A stretch of 64,000 nt of DNA, taken from contig JAGXNT010000024.1 in the NCBI GenBank assembly GCA_019894765.1, positions 1 to 64,000 of the forward strand, given 5' to 3'. The translations under genes and the position numbers were made by a program. Below the pieces are notes generated by a model. It made no database searches. It saw only the letters and a program-made list of their open reading frames with translations, and was not told the origin of the DNA. How positions within the stretch are numbered: position 1 is the stretch's first letter; every line of letters begins with the position of its first letter. Below, piece by piece: positions 1 to 9,191 of this stretch. This DNA is from Candidatus Heimdallarchaeota archaeon (lineage in GTDB: Archaea; Asgardarchaeota; Heimdallarchaeia; JABLTI01).

Positions 1-114
1 GAGAAAATTACTAGAATCATCATCATCTGTTAAACCATCATTAAAATTCAACCTCAAAAATAATAAACAGAAAATTAGGAAAATACTAAGGAATTTCTTT
101 TTAAAATTCAGCAT
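1..114 (-). CDS. N-terminus of an exported or membrane-anchored protein (cut by window start)
   Basis: An open frame of 38 codons starts at ATG 114-112 on the minus strand and runs off the window edge. The N-terminus is a textbook signal peptide or anchor: MLNFKKKF (three lysines), a hydrophobic stretch at about residues 9-20, then a hydrophilic, Asp-rich segment (DDDD at 30-33). There is a Cys at 16 inside the hydrophobic core but no clear lipobox. The frame is short, but the charge-hydrophobic-acidic order makes chance unlikely. Function cannot be told from this piece. Confidence 0.55.
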   Translation of the reverse strand, partial: MLNFKKKFLSIFLIFCLLFLRLNFNDGLTDDDDSSNFL

Positions 115-488
115 ATACAACCAACCCCTGAATTACAATAAACAAGAACATAGTTGTTCATTTATTTTTCGGAGAAAATGAAAAACTAGTAATTACAAAA
201 TTGTCTGAGCAAGCAAAAATAGGACAGGGGCATAAGAAAGCCCCCGTCACAGGAAAAGGGAGTTATTTTATTGGGGAGAGAGGTTTATGGGATTCGGAGA
301 GCAATTGAACTAAGAAAGTAAAGTTGCTCTCCAAGGTATTCTTAAACTTCCATTTATAAATAGTTGCCAGTTTAGATTGTGAGGTTTGTTTCTTTATTTT
401 GCTTTAATTCCTAAGTTTGTTTTTTCCTTCTTTATTTTCTCCATGACAACATTAATAATTTCTAATCTTCCTTACAGACTGATTACAC
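115..488. other. Intergenic stretch with a GC-rich double-hairpin island
   Basis: No credible coding frame. The stretch lies between the divergently transcribed exported-protein fragment and the FAD oxidoreductase. Bases 223-332 are clearly richer in G and C than the flanks and hold two inverted repeats: 223-231 with 240-248 (9 bp, one mismatch, 8-base loop) and 296-304 with 324-332 (9 bp perfect, GGAGAGCAA/TTGCTCTCC). In AT-rich archaea, GC-rich intergenic islands often mark structured RNAs, so this may be an unnamed ncRNA or a leader element. The rest (333-488) is AT- and T-rich and probably carries the promoter of the downstream gene. Confidence 0.35.
223..332. ncRNA. Candidate structured RNA with two hairpins, strand unknown
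   Basis: Two stem-loops lie within 110 bases: a GC-rich stem (GACAGGGGC with GCCCCCGTC, one mismatch) and a perfect 9-bp stem with a 19-base loop. I see no C/D box, K-turn, RNase P or SRP signature. It could instead be a terminator or attenuator. This is an inference from composition and pairing only. Confidence 0.25.
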
Positions 489-1976
489 ATGACAAAAATA
501 ATTATCATTGGTGGGGGATTGGCTGGTTTAAGTGCTGGCTGTTATCTTCAAATAAATGGTTTTGATACTGAAATCTTTGAGATGCATGATAAGCCGGGTG
601 GTTTATGCACTTCTTGGTCTAGAAAAGACTTCACTTTTGATGGTTGTATTCATTTCTTATTTGGTTCTAATGCTCCTAATCAGTTCTTTGATTTATGGCA
701 AGAAATTGTTGATTTGAAAGCTTTGGATATCGTTGATTTTGATGAGTATTCCCGTATTGTTAAAGGCGACAAGTCTCTTTCTCTTTATTCTGATCCTGAC
801 AAATTACGTGATGCCATGTTAGCAATTGCTCCTGAGGATAAGGCTGTTATCGTGGAATTCACTCAAGCAGTTCGTGATTATTGTGATCTGTATGTTCCTA
901 TTGAAATTGCTCCTGAATTAATTGGCATGAAAGTTGGCATGAAGCTTCTTCCGAAGATTAAGCCTTTTATGAAATTCAACAAGGTTTGGAATATCTCTAC
1001 CGAGGAATTTGTTAATCGATTCACCAATCCTTTCTTGCGCGCGACTCTTGCTGATAGTTTTGAAGGCGGTTATATGTCCCTTATTTCTATCATTACTTCT
1101 CTTTCCATGATGAGCACTAGAACTGCTGGTTATCCTATTGGTGGTTCTCTTAAGTTTGCCAAGAAAATCGAGGAATCTTATCTTAAACTTGGTGGCAAAA
1201 TCAATTATAAGCAAGAAGTGAAAAAGATTCTTGTTGAAAAAGATAAAGCAGTCGGTATTCTCCTAGAAAGCGGTGAGAAACATAAAGCTGATCTTGTTAT
1301 CTCTGCTGCTGACGGTCATACAACAATTTTCGATATGCTAGATGGAAAATTCGTTAACAAGAAAATCAAGAATTACTACAAGGATTTGGATTTGTTTAGG
1401 TCTATTGTTCAAGTTTCTTTAGGGATTAACAGAACTTTCGATAGTCATCACCATAAATACTCTCTTTTCTTGGATGAACCAATAATTATTGAGGGTAATA
1501 ATTCGGTTGAGCGACTTGAAGTTTTAGTTTATAGTTTTGATCCAACTCTTGCACCACAAGGTAAGACTTCTGTTGTTGCTGCCATTGAAACTCATAATGA
1601 TGAGTATTGGACGAACCTTCGAAATTCAGACCGAGATAAATATCGTGCTGAGAAAGACAGAATTTCGAAGGAAGTTATTGCCCGGTTAGATGCCTTCTTT
1701 GGTGATATTAAGTCCAATGTTGAAGTTGTTGATGTTGCTACTCCTGCAACTTATATTCGTTACACAAACAATTGGAAGGGCAGGTACATGGGTTTCGCCT
1801 TAACTCCCAAAGGACTTACTACTCGAATGAAGAAAACACTTCCAGGTTTGAAGAATTTCTATATGATTGGTCAATGGGTTCAAGTTGGTGGTGGACTTCC
1901 TACTGGTCTTATGTCTGGTAGAAATGTAACTCAGGTAATTTGTAAAAATGATAAGCGGGAATTCAAAACCAGTTGA
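489..1976 (+). CDS. FAD-dependent oxidoreductase, phytoene desaturase / retinol saturase (CrtI-like) family
   Basis: The 495-residue length is typical of CrtI-type flavoproteins. Residues 4-14 form the Rossmann motif IIIIGGGLAGL, with the ribose-binding Glu near 34 (FEMHDKPGG) and the family's GG-C signature just after. The C-terminal FAD-binding motif GGGLPTGLMSG lies near residues 467-477. Family members desaturate, saturate or isomerise polyprenoid chains such as carotenoids or retinol; archaeal relatives may act on isoprenoid lipids, but the substrate cannot be told here. No carotenoid genes are adjacent, so the gene stands alone. The ATG at 489 follows an AT-rich leader. A hairpin with a T tract covers the stop codon. 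Confidence 0.85.
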   Translation: MTKIIIIGGGLAGLSAGCYLQINGFDTEIFEMHDKPGGLCTSWSRKDFTFDGCIHFLFGSNAPNQFFDLWQEIVDLKALDIVDFDEYSRIVKGDKSLSLYSDPDKLRDAMLAIAPEDKAVIVEFTQAVRDYCDLYVPIEIAPELIGMKVGMKLLPKIKPFMKFNKVWNISTEEFVNRFTNPFLRATLADSFEGGYMSLISIITSLSMMSTRTAGYPIGGSLKFAKKIEESYLKLGGKINYKQEVKKILVEKDKAVGILLESGEKHKADLVISAADGHTTIFDMLDGKFVNKKIKNYYKDLDLFRSIVQVSLGINRTFDSHHHKYSLFLDEPIIIEGNNSVERLEVLVYSFDPTLAPQGKTSVVAAIETHNDEYWTNLRNSDRDKYRAEKDRISKEVIARLDAFFGDIKSNVEVVDVATPATYIRYTNNWKGRYMGFALTPKGLTTRMKKTLPGLKNFYMIGQWVQVGGGLPTGLMSGRNVTQVICKNDKREFKTS

Positions 1977-1988
1977 ATTTCCCTTTTT
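1957..1988 (+). terminator. Hairpin over the stop codon, then a T tract
   Basis: Arms 1957-1966 and 1973-1983 (GGGAATTCAA with TTGAATTTCCC, one bulged T) enclose a 6-base loop and are followed by TTTTT. The stop TGA at 1974-1976 lies in the 3' arm. This is a probable intrinsic-type terminator for the FAD oxidoreductase. Confidence 0.5.
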
Positions 1989-1991
1989 CTT

Positions 1992-2972
1992 CTATCTCGA
2001 TAATTCATCCAGTGTTTTCCATTCAGATGCTTCGTCTATTTGTTTTAGGTCATCTTTTTTCAGTTTTATCTCAAGTGCTCCCACGTTTTCTTCTAGTTGT
2101 TCTATTGTATTTGCTCCTATGATTGGTGCTGTTACGCTTTCTTGGTGCACTACCCAACTGATTGCTATTTGAGCCATGGTAACATCTTTCTCTCGAGCAA
2201 TTTTCATTATCGTTTTTAGCATCTCGAAGTTCCTGTCTTTGAAGTACCTTCTTTTTACTCCTTCTACTCGAGGTGTTTCTGGCAACTTGTCTTTTCCGTA
2301 TCTTCCTGTGAGGAATCCTGTTCCTAACGGGCTGTAGGATGTCACTCCTAGTTTGTATTTCTCTACTAATGGCAGCAGGTCTTGTTCGTAGGTATGCCTT
2401 TTTGCTATGTTATAAACTGGTTGTAGTACCTCGTATCTCTCGAGTCCACACTTATCACTTACCCACAATGCTTCCATTATTCTCCATGCGGGATGGTTTG
2501 ATGCACCTATATAGTGTATTTTTCCTTGCTCTATCAGTGAAGTAAATGTCCTCAATGTTTCTTCTACTTGAGTTTCTGCATCAAATGTATGAGTAAAGTA
2601 GATGTCTACAAAATCTGTTTGTAATCGTTTCATGCTTCCCTTCAATGCTTTGTGTATGTGTTTTCTTGAGAGTCCTCGATCGTTTACATTCTCACTCATC
2701 TCCCCGAACAATTTTGTTGCTAGAACTATATTCTCTCGAATTCCACTTTTCTTCAACCAATTACCTATGATCTCTTCTGATTTCCCTACGTAGCTATTTT
2801 CTCCCCATTTCCCATAGATATTTGCTGTATCAATAGCATTTACTCCTAACTCCACTGCTTTATCCAGTATTTCATGAGATGTTTGCTCATCTATTCTCCA
2901 GCCCATATTCGTTGATCCAATAACTACTTGAGAGATCTTTATTCCAGTATTCCCTAGCTTAACAAACTTCAT
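1992..2972 (-). CDS. Aldo/keto reductase
   Basis: At 326 residues this is a full-length aldo/keto reductase of the (beta/alpha)8 barrel type. The catalytic tetrad is visible: Asp48 and Tyr53 (in DTANIYG), Lys87 (ATKLFG) and His128 (YFTHTF). The C-terminal NADPH-binding region (APIIGANTIEQLEENV) is of the usual form. It most resembles the YhdN/Tas-like subgroup of general reductases that reduce aldehydes and ketones with NADPH; the substrate is unknown. It converges on the CrtI-like gene with only 15 bases between stops and is divergent from the DinB-like gene. Confidence 0.9.
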   Translation of the reverse strand: MKFVKLGNTGIKISQVVIGSTNMGWRIDEQTSHEILDKAVELGVNAIDTANIYGKWGENSYVGKSEEIIGNWLKKSGIRENIVLATKLFGEMSENVNDRGLSRKHIHKALKGSMKRLQTDFVDIYFTHTFDAETQVEETLRTFTSLIEQGKIHYIGASNHPAWRIMEALWVSDKCGLERYEVLQPVYNIAKRHTYEQDLLPLVEKYKLGVTSYSPLGTGFLTGRYGKDKLPETPRVEGVKRRYFKDRNFEMLKTIMKIAREKDVTMAQIAISWVVHQESVTAPIIGANTIEQLEENVGALEIKLKKDDLKQIDEASEWKTLDELSR

Positions 2973-3110
2973 AGTATTGTATTAGAAGGAGTTTTTATTA
3001 ATCTTTTGGTTAATTAATTAGAAGGTTATTTTAATATAATATTCTCATAATTTTATTTAAAGGTTTCGCGAGGAAAACATTTTATTCTCTTTGGTTTGTT
3101 TCAAATGTAG

Positions 3111-3596
3111 ATGATAATGAAGAAAAAAACACTTTTGAAAAAAATACGTTACAGACGCAAACACTGGGATTCTACTGTTGAAGCTATTGTTAAGAAAGGC
3201 TTAGAAAAAGAAAGGATTTCGGATAAATGGTTTGTTAAAGATTCTATCGCTCATATTACTTGGTATGAAAAAGAACTTCTCGATGCTTTGGAAAAGAAAT
3301 CCATTGTTGAAAGCGAATTTTGGAATATGAGTGTTAAAGATCGCAATGAGATGATTTTCAATAAAACTCAAGAAAAATCTTTTGATGAAATACTAGAGGA
3401 TTCCAGAAGCACTTTTGATGCTTTACTAGTCAAAATCGAATCGCTAAGTAATGAGGAGCTTTGCTCTGATGTTTATATTAGAAGAAAATCAGATACCAGG
3501 GTTACGTGGGATTTCATTGGTGGTATTACTTTCTGGCATTATGAAGATCATGAGGATCTCTTCATAGAGCTTTTTGATTTGGATTATGGTCTATAA
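3111..3596 (+). CDS. DinB-like / ClbS-DfsB family four-helix protein
   Basis: 161 residues, predicted all helical. The pattern WFVKDSIAHITWYEKEL (about 40-56) and the C-terminal WHYEDHEDLF (142-151) match the DinB superfamily, in which three histidines often bind a metal; candidates are His48, His143 and His147. Some members are thiol-dependent transferases and others (ClbS) protect against genotoxins; most are uncharacterised. A second in-frame ATG at 3117 is an alternative start. Family assignment is fairly firm; role unknown. Confidence 0.7.
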   Translation: MIMKKKTLLKKIRYRRKHWDSTVEAIVKKGLEKERISDKWFVKDSIAHITWYEKELLDALEKKSIVESEFWNMSVKDRNEMIFNKTQEKSFDEILEDSRSTFDALLVKIESLSNEELCSDVYIRRKSDTRVTWDFIGGITFWHYEDHEDLFIELFDLDYGL

Positions 3597-3604
3597 AGTA
3601 AAAA

Positions 3605-4237
3605 CTAGATTTCTTTGAGAACGACTTCACCCTTTGGTTCCAGCTCTTGATAGATGATTCCTGAAAAGCTGTATATTTCTGTCCTTAAATCCTTCCAGCA
3701 ATCCCCTGGCAACCATGCTTTCCCACATGTGTGTTCTAGAAATTCCTCTACATCCCAGCACCACTCAACAGGCACTTGTGGAAGCAATAAACCACTAGAA
3801 CCTCCTCTTTTAACAATTAATCCATCTCGACCGATTTTTATTCGCTTAAGATATTCTTTAGGATCTTTTACTTCCATGAGTTTCGGAGGAGTAAGAATCG
3901 TTACTTCTATTAAAATTTCTTTCATTTCTTCAACATCTACAGTTGGAAACCTCGGGTCGCTCACTGCTGAGCTTTTCGCTGCTTCTATGGTTGCTTGCAC
4001 CAATGTGTGAACTGGTGTTGGAAAACCTATGCAACCCCGGAGTTTCTTGTTTCCTTGTTTATCTGGTTTGTTCAGAGTAACAAATACTCCTGATTCCTCT
4101 AAAAATTTGTCAGGAGTATCTTCTGGTTGCGGGAGCAGTTTTTCAAACGTTAAATAATGTAATATCGATTTTCTTGCTAGAGTTACCAAGTATTTACCAT
4201 CTTCTAATGTATATACTGGTTCTTCATATTCTTCCAT
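3605..4237 (-). CDS. AMMECR1-domain protein
   Basis: 210 residues with the hallmark motif LRGCIGFPTP (66-75) and the full AMMECR1 fold. The family is present across archaea and eukaryotes (human AMMECR1). Its biochemical function is unsettled, though links to radical-SAM Memo-like proteins and RNA modification have been suggested. It lies 5 bases downstream of the Mut7-C gene on the same strand, so the two are probably co-transcribed. It converges on the DinB-like gene. Confidence 0.9.
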   Translation of the reverse strand: MEEYEEPVYTLEDGKYLVTLARKSILHYLTFEKLLPQPEDTPDKFLEESGVFVTLNKPDKQGNKKLRGCIGFPTPVHTLVQATIEAAKSSAVSDPRFPTVDVEEMKEILIEVTILTPPKLMEVKDPKEYLKRIKIGRDGLIVKRGGSSGLLLPQVPVEWCWDVEEFLEHTCGKAWLPGDCWKDLRTEIYSFSGIIYQELEPKGEVVLKEI

Positions 4238-4242
4238 TTCAT

Positions 4243-4761
4243 TTACACATTTTTGTTTTGTTTTTTATTGTTTGCTTTTTCCAAAGCAATTATTTCTCTG
4301 CAGTCTTTCAGTGTTCTTTCCATTTTCTCCCAATGGGATCCTCGCCAATAGATTTGCGAGCATTCTGCGTTTTTGCACATCCAGAATTCTTTGTAGTACA
4401 ACTGTGTTTGCTCTGTTATTTGATCTATAATTTCTTCTGTATCTATGAATCGAATCTCCGAATTACAGATTGTGCATCTTGGTAGCTTCTTCTTTGGTAA
4501 AGCTAACTCGATTCCTAATTCCTTATGTAAAATTATTAATCTCTCTTCAATTGTCGGAGCATCTACTGTTACTGCTTGTAATCCTAGTTTCTCCGCTCTC
4601 CGTTTCAAATCCTCATCTCGAGTAAGGATAATTCTATTCTCTTTCTTTGCTATTTGTATAAAGTCTTGATCAACAAAATCCTGATTATATACAGTATCAT
4701 AACCTAGCATTCTTAACCATCGAGCTAATCGATGATACATTTGATCGACAACGAATTTCAT
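4243..4761 (-). CDS. Mut7-C RNase domain protein with zinc ribbon
   Basis: 172 residues. The N-terminal half has the Mut7-C PIN-like pattern: FVVDQMYHRLARWLRMLGYD (Asp6, residues 3-22) and LTRDEDL (about 46-52), giving the acidic residues expected for a metal-dependent ribonuclease. The C-terminal half carries four cysteines (96, 99, 129, 134) that would form a zinc ribbon. Archaeal homologues are common and thought to act in RNA processing or decay; the target is unknown. It sits directly upstream of the AMMECR1 gene and 30 bases downstream of dihydroorotase, all on the minus strand. Confidence 0.85.
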   Translation of the reverse strand: MKFVVDQMYHRLARWLRMLGYDTVYNQDFVDQDFIQIAKKENRIILTRDEDLKRRAEKLGLQAVTVDAPTIEERLIILHKELGIELALPKKKLPRCTICNSEIRFIDTEEIIDQITEQTQLYYKEFWMCKNAECSQIYWRGSHWEKMERTLKDCREIIALEKANNKKQNKNV

Positions 4762-4791
4762 TGTTCTCTTTTCTTTGGAAGTGATGGTTGT

Positions 4792-6156
4792 TCACTCCTC
4801 ATCCTCATTCATTTCGTCTTGTAATTTGACATCATATTTTCTTTCTAAGATTTTTCCAGCATTTGCTTTCGTTATTATAAAATCTTCATCTTTTGATAGG
4901 AGACCATTTACGAGAACATATTTTGGTGTGAATAGAACTTCTCTTCCATCAAAAGGAGTCCACTTTGCTTTTGATTCAAAATTCTCTGCGATTATCTTTC
5001 GTTTTTTCTTTTCAACTACAACAACGTCTGCGTAATATCCTTGCTTTAGTTCTCCACGGTAATTTATGTCCATGAGTTGTGCAGGATTTACTGTTAATGC
5101 AGGTATTATTTTCTCAAAACTCGTTTGTCCTTTTGCTGCTGCTGTGAACATAAGTGGCAGCATGGTTTCTAATCCGTGAATTCCTGATGCTGCTGATTCG
5201 AATTCACAGTGTTTTTCTTTATATGAATGCGGCGCATGATCAGTTGCTATAATGTTAATTAGTCCACTGTTGAGAGCTTCCCATAAAGCAGTTTGATCTA
5301 CATGTGTTCTTACAGGGGGTAAACATTTTGCTTGTGACCCCATTTTTCGGAGATCATTCGCGGTCAGGAATAAGTGATGAACACAAATTTCACTCGAGAG
5401 ATTATTATTATCTTGATTCTTTTCAATCAACTCAACTGTTTTCTTTGCTGTTACATGAGAACAATGCAAGGAATTTTTGCTAGTTTTGCTTAACTCTATG
5501 AAATCTTTCAGCGCTTTCGCTTCTTCTATTTGATTATGGGATTTCAGGAAAGCATCTATAACAGGTATGTTTTTTTCCAGCAGCATTTTTTCTGATTCAT
5601 CAGCATAACCATTATCTAGGTGAACAATTAATGGGATTTTGTACTCTGATTGTGATTTCAAAATTGAAAGTAATTTTTGATTGTCTTTAGGCGGATAAAT
5701 AGGTGATGCGGGATAAATCTTGAAGCCAAATATCCCTTCTAAGAAAAGTGGTTTAATCTCCTTTGTGTTTTCAGGTAGTAAAGAATAGAAACCGATATTT
5801 GCTGCAGCTTTTCCTTCAATAATTTGTTTCTTGTTTTTTACTCTTTGAGCTGTGTTTGTTGGCGGTTTATTGTTGGGCATATCAAGAACACTGGTGATCC
5901 CACCAGCTATTGCTGATCTTGTACCGGTAATCATAGTCTCTTTGTTTTCCTGCTCGAGATCTCGGAAATGTACATGAATATCTATTAATCCTGGTAAAAT
6001 AAGAGCTCCTTTTGCATCTATTCTGTTTGAAGCTTTAGAGAGTGAGGGTTCCTTTCCAACTTTAATGATTCGATCCCTTTCTATTGAGATTCCACCTTCT
6101 AAGAATCCCTCGGGAGTGAAAATTTTCCCATTTATTATATTAGTGTCAACAGTCAC
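4792..6156 (-). CDS. pyrC: Dihydroorotase (PyrC type I-like amidohydrolase)
   Basis: 454 residues of the amidohydrolase superfamily. Metal-site residues are visible: His61 and His63 in HVHFRD, Lys146 in FGFKIYP (the lysine that is carbamylated in the family), His179, His231/His234 in HCSHVT, and Asp306 in ATDHAPHS. The segment VHHLFL (259-264) is also typical of dihydroorotases. The enzyme cyclises N-carbamoyl-aspartate to dihydroorotate in pyrimidine synthesis. Other pyr genes are absent from the window, so allantoinase or another cyclic amidase is an alternative, but dihydroorotase is the better fit. The final residues (NEDEE) are acidic. Confidence 0.8.
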   Translation of the reverse strand: MTVDTNIINGKIFTPEGFLEGGISIERDRIIKVGKEPSLSKASNRIDAKGALILPGLIDIHVHFRDLEQENKETMITGTRSAIAGGITSVLDMPNNKPPTNTAQRVKNKKQIIEGKAAANIGFYSLLPENTKEIKPLFLEGIFGFKIYPASPIYPPKDNQKLLSILKSQSEYKIPLIVHLDNGYADESEKMLLEKNIPVIDAFLKSHNQIEEAKALKDFIELSKTSKNSLHCSHVTAKKTVELIEKNQDNNNLSSEICVHHLFLTANDLRKMGSQAKCLPPVRTHVDQTALWEALNSGLINIIATDHAPHSYKEKHCEFESAASGIHGLETMLPLMFTAAAKGQTSFEKIIPALTVNPAQLMDINYRGELKQGYYADVVVVEKKKRKIIAENFESKAKWTPFDGREVLFTPKYVLVNGLLSKDEDFIITKANAGKILERKYDVKLQDEMNEDEE

Positions 6157-6239
6157 TGAAAGTACTCCTCAGGTGCTCTCCTTTGCCATTCTTCTTTGCA
6201 ATTCACTTTTGTTAGTGAATAAATTACTTTAATCCATTC

Positions 6240-7040
6240 CTATTTCTTGCCATCGACGATTGCTTTAGTTATATCTGTCAGTGTGACTATCCCTACTAGT
6301 CTCTCATCATTATCAACTACAAATACTCCTTTGTAATTTGTTTCTTGAAAGACTGTGATAAGATCACATAAAGGAGCACTTTCTTTGATTATTGGTGGAT
6401 CCGATTTCATAACCTGTCCTATATAGAATTCATGGAGTCTAGATTTTTGATGTTTTATTGAGAATTGTTCTCGAAATCTTGCTAAAGCATCCGCAAGTGT
6501 AGCATCATCTATAATTCCAACAATAGCACCTTCGTCCATAACAGGTAAAACACTGAATTTCTTTTCTATCATAGTGTTTCGAGCAGAAAGGACTCGTTCA
6601 CTTGCAGATATCATGACTGGGTTTTCTGTCATAAGTTCTTTTACTTTTATCTTCTTACATTTGTCATAAACTTTCAAAAGATTGAACTTTGTCATAATTC
6701 CAATTAATTTTTCATCTTCCATAACAAGTAAACTGGAAACTCTATTCTCAAACATCATATTAGCTGCTGTTTCAACACTTTCGTTTTTGTCTATGTTTAA
6801 TACTGGAGAAGTCATTGCACTTGAAACATGTAAACTTTTAGGTGAAATTCCTTCTGTTTTATAAGTGCCTAATCTATTTGCCACATCACGGAAGGATAGT
6901 ATACCTACCGGTTTTTCACCTTGAATTACTATTAGTCTCGAGGTGTCTTTATTCTTCCTCATAAGAATCAGAGCATTATGTAGGCTCTGATCTTTTTCTA
7001 TTGTTTCAAATTCAGTTGACATCACTTCAGAAACTTTCAA
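6240..7040 (-). CDS. Protein with four CBS domains
   Basis: 266 residues made of two CBS pairs (roughly 1-125 and 130-263). Repeating elements such as VGILSFRDVANRL, LIGIMTKFNLLKV and LVGIVTLTDITKA mark the end of each unit. CBS pairs bind adenosyl nucleotides (AMP, ATP, SAM) or metals and act as energy or ligand sensors. No catalytic domain is attached, so this is probably a stand-alone sensor. It lies just downstream of another CBS gene on the same strand (88 bases apart), probably in one transcript. Confidence 0.88.
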   Translation of the reverse strand: MKVSEVMSTEFETIEKDQSLHNALILMRKNKDTSRLIVIQGEKPVGILSFRDVANRLGTYKTEGISPKSLHVSSAMTSPVLNIDKNESVETAANMMFENRVSSLLVMEDEKLIGIMTKFNLLKVYDKCKKIKVKELMTENPVMISASERVLSARNTMIEKKFSVLPVMDEGAIVGIIDDATLADALARFREQFSIKHQKSRLHEFYIGQVMKSDPPIIKESAPLCDLITVFQETNYKGVFVVDNDERLVGIVTLTDITKAIVDGKK

Positions 7041-7128
7041 TGAATATCCTCCTAGAAATTATTATTCTCCATTATCTCCTGTTTTTTCAACGCTTTTTTG
7101 TGCGCTAATCACTTTTTATGATTTACGA

Positions 7129-7782
7129 TTACTCATTTATTTCTTCATCTAAATATTGACAATCACTACATAAAGCTTGATCATCTTTGTCGTAAGCTGG
7201 ATCTCCTTCGTTCCATTCCCCGCATGAGGAACAGTAATAGCCTAAGGATAAATCCGGTTGATTTAATTCTGAATCTTTGTCATAGTCTTCATCTGCGAAA
7301 TCCATAGTATCATCTTCTGTTTCGCCTCTAAAACCTATCTTTTCGTATTCCATAGCTATTTCTAGTAGTCCGGGGGCAATTCTTAGTAAATCTCTGTAAG
7401 TTACTATTCCAACGACGTTATTGTTTTCTACAATAATTAAGCGTCTAATATTCAATTTAGCCATAAGTGACATTGCTTTAGCAACATCCAACGAGGGATT
7501 TGCAGTCACTACAGGTTTGGTAGCAATTTCATCAACAATTACATCTTTTGGTTCCTTACCAATTGCTACAACACGAGTGACAATATCTCGTTCTGTGATA
7601 ATGCCAAGTGGAGTTTTCTCACCTTTTCTTGGTTGGATTATGATGCACCCAACACTTTTGTCTAGCATCAATTTTGCAGCTTCTTGTACTGTTTGATCTT
7701 GAAAGATTGAAAAAACAGTAGTGGTCATTACCTCTGACACTTCCATTTTTAATCGAGAGTCAGAGGAGATATCGTCTCGCAT
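7129..7782 (-). CDS. CBS-pair protein with C-terminal zinc ribbon
   Basis: 217 residues. Two CBS repeats occupy about 14-135 (IIITE-like RDIVTR and IVTYRDLLRI elements). An acidic linker (about 153-178) leads to a small zinc-binding end with Cys184, Cys187, Cys205 and Cys208 (YYCSSCGEW and ALCSDC). CBS plus zinc-ribbon proteins occur in archaea, where the ribbon may bind nucleic acid or protein; the exact role is not known. The first likely start is the ATG at 7782; Met13 is an alternative. It is paired with the four-CBS gene downstream. Confidence 0.85.
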   Translation of the reverse strand: MRDDISSDSRLKMEVSEVMTTTVFSIFQDQTVQEAAKLMLDKSVGCIIIQPRKGEKTPLGIITERDIVTRVVAIGKEPKDVIVDEIATKPVVTANPSLDVAKAMSLMAKLNIRRLIIVENNNVVGIVTYRDLLRIAPGLLEIAMEYEKIGFRGETEDDTMDFADEDYDKDSELNQPDLSLGYYCSSCGEWNEGDPAYDKDDQALCSDCQYLDEEINE

Positions 7783-8037
7783 TTAGGCAAACATCTCACG
7801 AAATTCCTTAAGAAATATTAAACCCCTTTCTTATTATAAATTGTTTGTGAATAAACTAAAGTTCCTAGGGAAAATTAATTCATTCTCTAAATCACAACAT
7901 ATTATTGGAAAGATTTTTGATGGAAGAGCAGAGATTGTTATTTGTGTCAATGAAGAGATCTGACAAGTTGAATCAGGATCAATGCTTGGCTAGCACCTGG
8001 TAATGACCTATCATAGTTACTCCGAGACACACTAGTT

Positions 8038-9015
8038 TTACTCGGTAGGTGCTATACCTTTCCAAACTGCTTTTGTTATTTGAATATCTTGAACAGCTAC
8101 TCCAGTTAAGTCTGCAATTGTTATTTCATCATCTGATTGTCTATGGAGTGTCTTCTCTGGAATAATTGTTCCTAATTCGATTAGATCTTCTTTCTTAATC
8201 ATACCAGACTTTAATGCATGATAGCTTTCTCCCCGACTCTGAACCTGCTCTATACTATCAACTACTATTCGATCGGCTTTTCCTAGAATTGCAGCATCAA
8301 GCTCCTGTTTTACCGGAGTGTCCGAACCCATTGCGGTAATATGGGTTCCTTTTTCAATTTGATCAACTTGAATCAAAGGTTTTGTTGAAGGTGTACATGT
8401 TACAATGAAATTGCATGAGGATGTTACATTTTCTGATTGCATAGTTGTTTCTACTTTGAAATCTTGTTTCTCCATTTCCTTTTTGTAATCATCCAATTCT
8501 TGTTTATCTATACCCCAGACAATAACATCTTTACAATCAATAATATTCTCAAGATATTCCAGTTGCATTCTTCCTTGCACACCTGCACCAAAAATACCAA
8601 TTCGATGTACTTTCTTAGGTGCTAAATACTTCGCAACAACGGCACCTGCAGCAGCTGTTCTAACATTAGTTAGATGACCTTCATCAAGTAAGATTGAAAT
8701 TAGTACACCTGTTTTTTGATTGAAAAGAAGCATTAAACCGTCATAGCTTGGTAGACCTATTTTTGGATTATTGTAAAAACCTGAAGCAATTTTGATAACA
8801 TAATAATCATCATTTTTAATGAATCCATATTTAATGTGGGCTTCCCCTGGAGGATCCTCGAAAATCATCTCTCCAACTGGAGGAACCACGACTTTCCCTC
8901 GAGAGAATTCTACGAATCCATCTTCTATTTCTTGTATCGGATCTATGTTTTTTAGTACTTCTTTTATTTGTTGTAGATCAACTATTTTGGTCATTTTAAT
9001 CAAGCCTGTTCCCAT
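8038..9015 (-). CDS. Ornithine cyclodeaminase / mu-crystallin family enzyme
   Basis: 325 residues with the family's NAD-binding motif FGAGVQGRMQLEYL near 144-157, preceded by RTAAAGAVVAKYLAP, which closely follows the ornithine cyclodeaminase pattern. Members deaminate ornithine to proline or act as alanine dehydrogenases, ketimine reductases or opine-forming enzymes, so the exact substrate is open. Met8 (MTKIVDLQQ) fits the family N-terminus better than Met1 and may be the real start. It is divergent from the DUF3788 gene and not obviously in an operon. Confidence 0.85.
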   Translation of the reverse strand: MGTGLIKMTKIVDLQQIKEVLKNIDPIQEIEDGFVEFSRGKVVVPPVGEMIFEDPPGEAHIKYGFIKNDDYYVIKIASGFYNNPKIGLPSYDGLMLLFNQKTGVLISILLDEGHLTNVRTAAAGAVVAKYLAPKKVHRIGIFGAGVQGRMQLEYLENIIDCKDVIVWGIDKQELDDYKKEMEKQDFKVETTMQSENVTSSCNFIVTCTPSTKPLIQVDQIEKGTHITAMGSDTPVKQELDAAILGKADRIVVDSIEQVQSRGESYHALKSGMIKKEDLIELGTIIPEKTLHRQSDDEITIADLTGVAVQDIQITKAVWKGIAPTE

Positions 9016-9191
9016 TTATTTATGAAGATCTATTGCTTCAACGTAAATTAAATCTACAAATGTTTGTAGACTATTATTTTTTTTGTAGAATGCTCCCAAT
9101 TTACTATTAACAGCAGAAAAAAGGATGAGGATTTAAAACTTCTAAATCCATATTTAATTAAGAGAATGAAAGAATAGGTGAGAACTCTTAT

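Noticed and set aside
7920..8003. A 27-codon plus-strand frame (MEEQRLLFVSMKRSDK...) between the CBS gene and the cyclodeaminase gene
   Set aside because: Too short to support, no clear ribosome-binding site, and no recognisable feature; could be chance.
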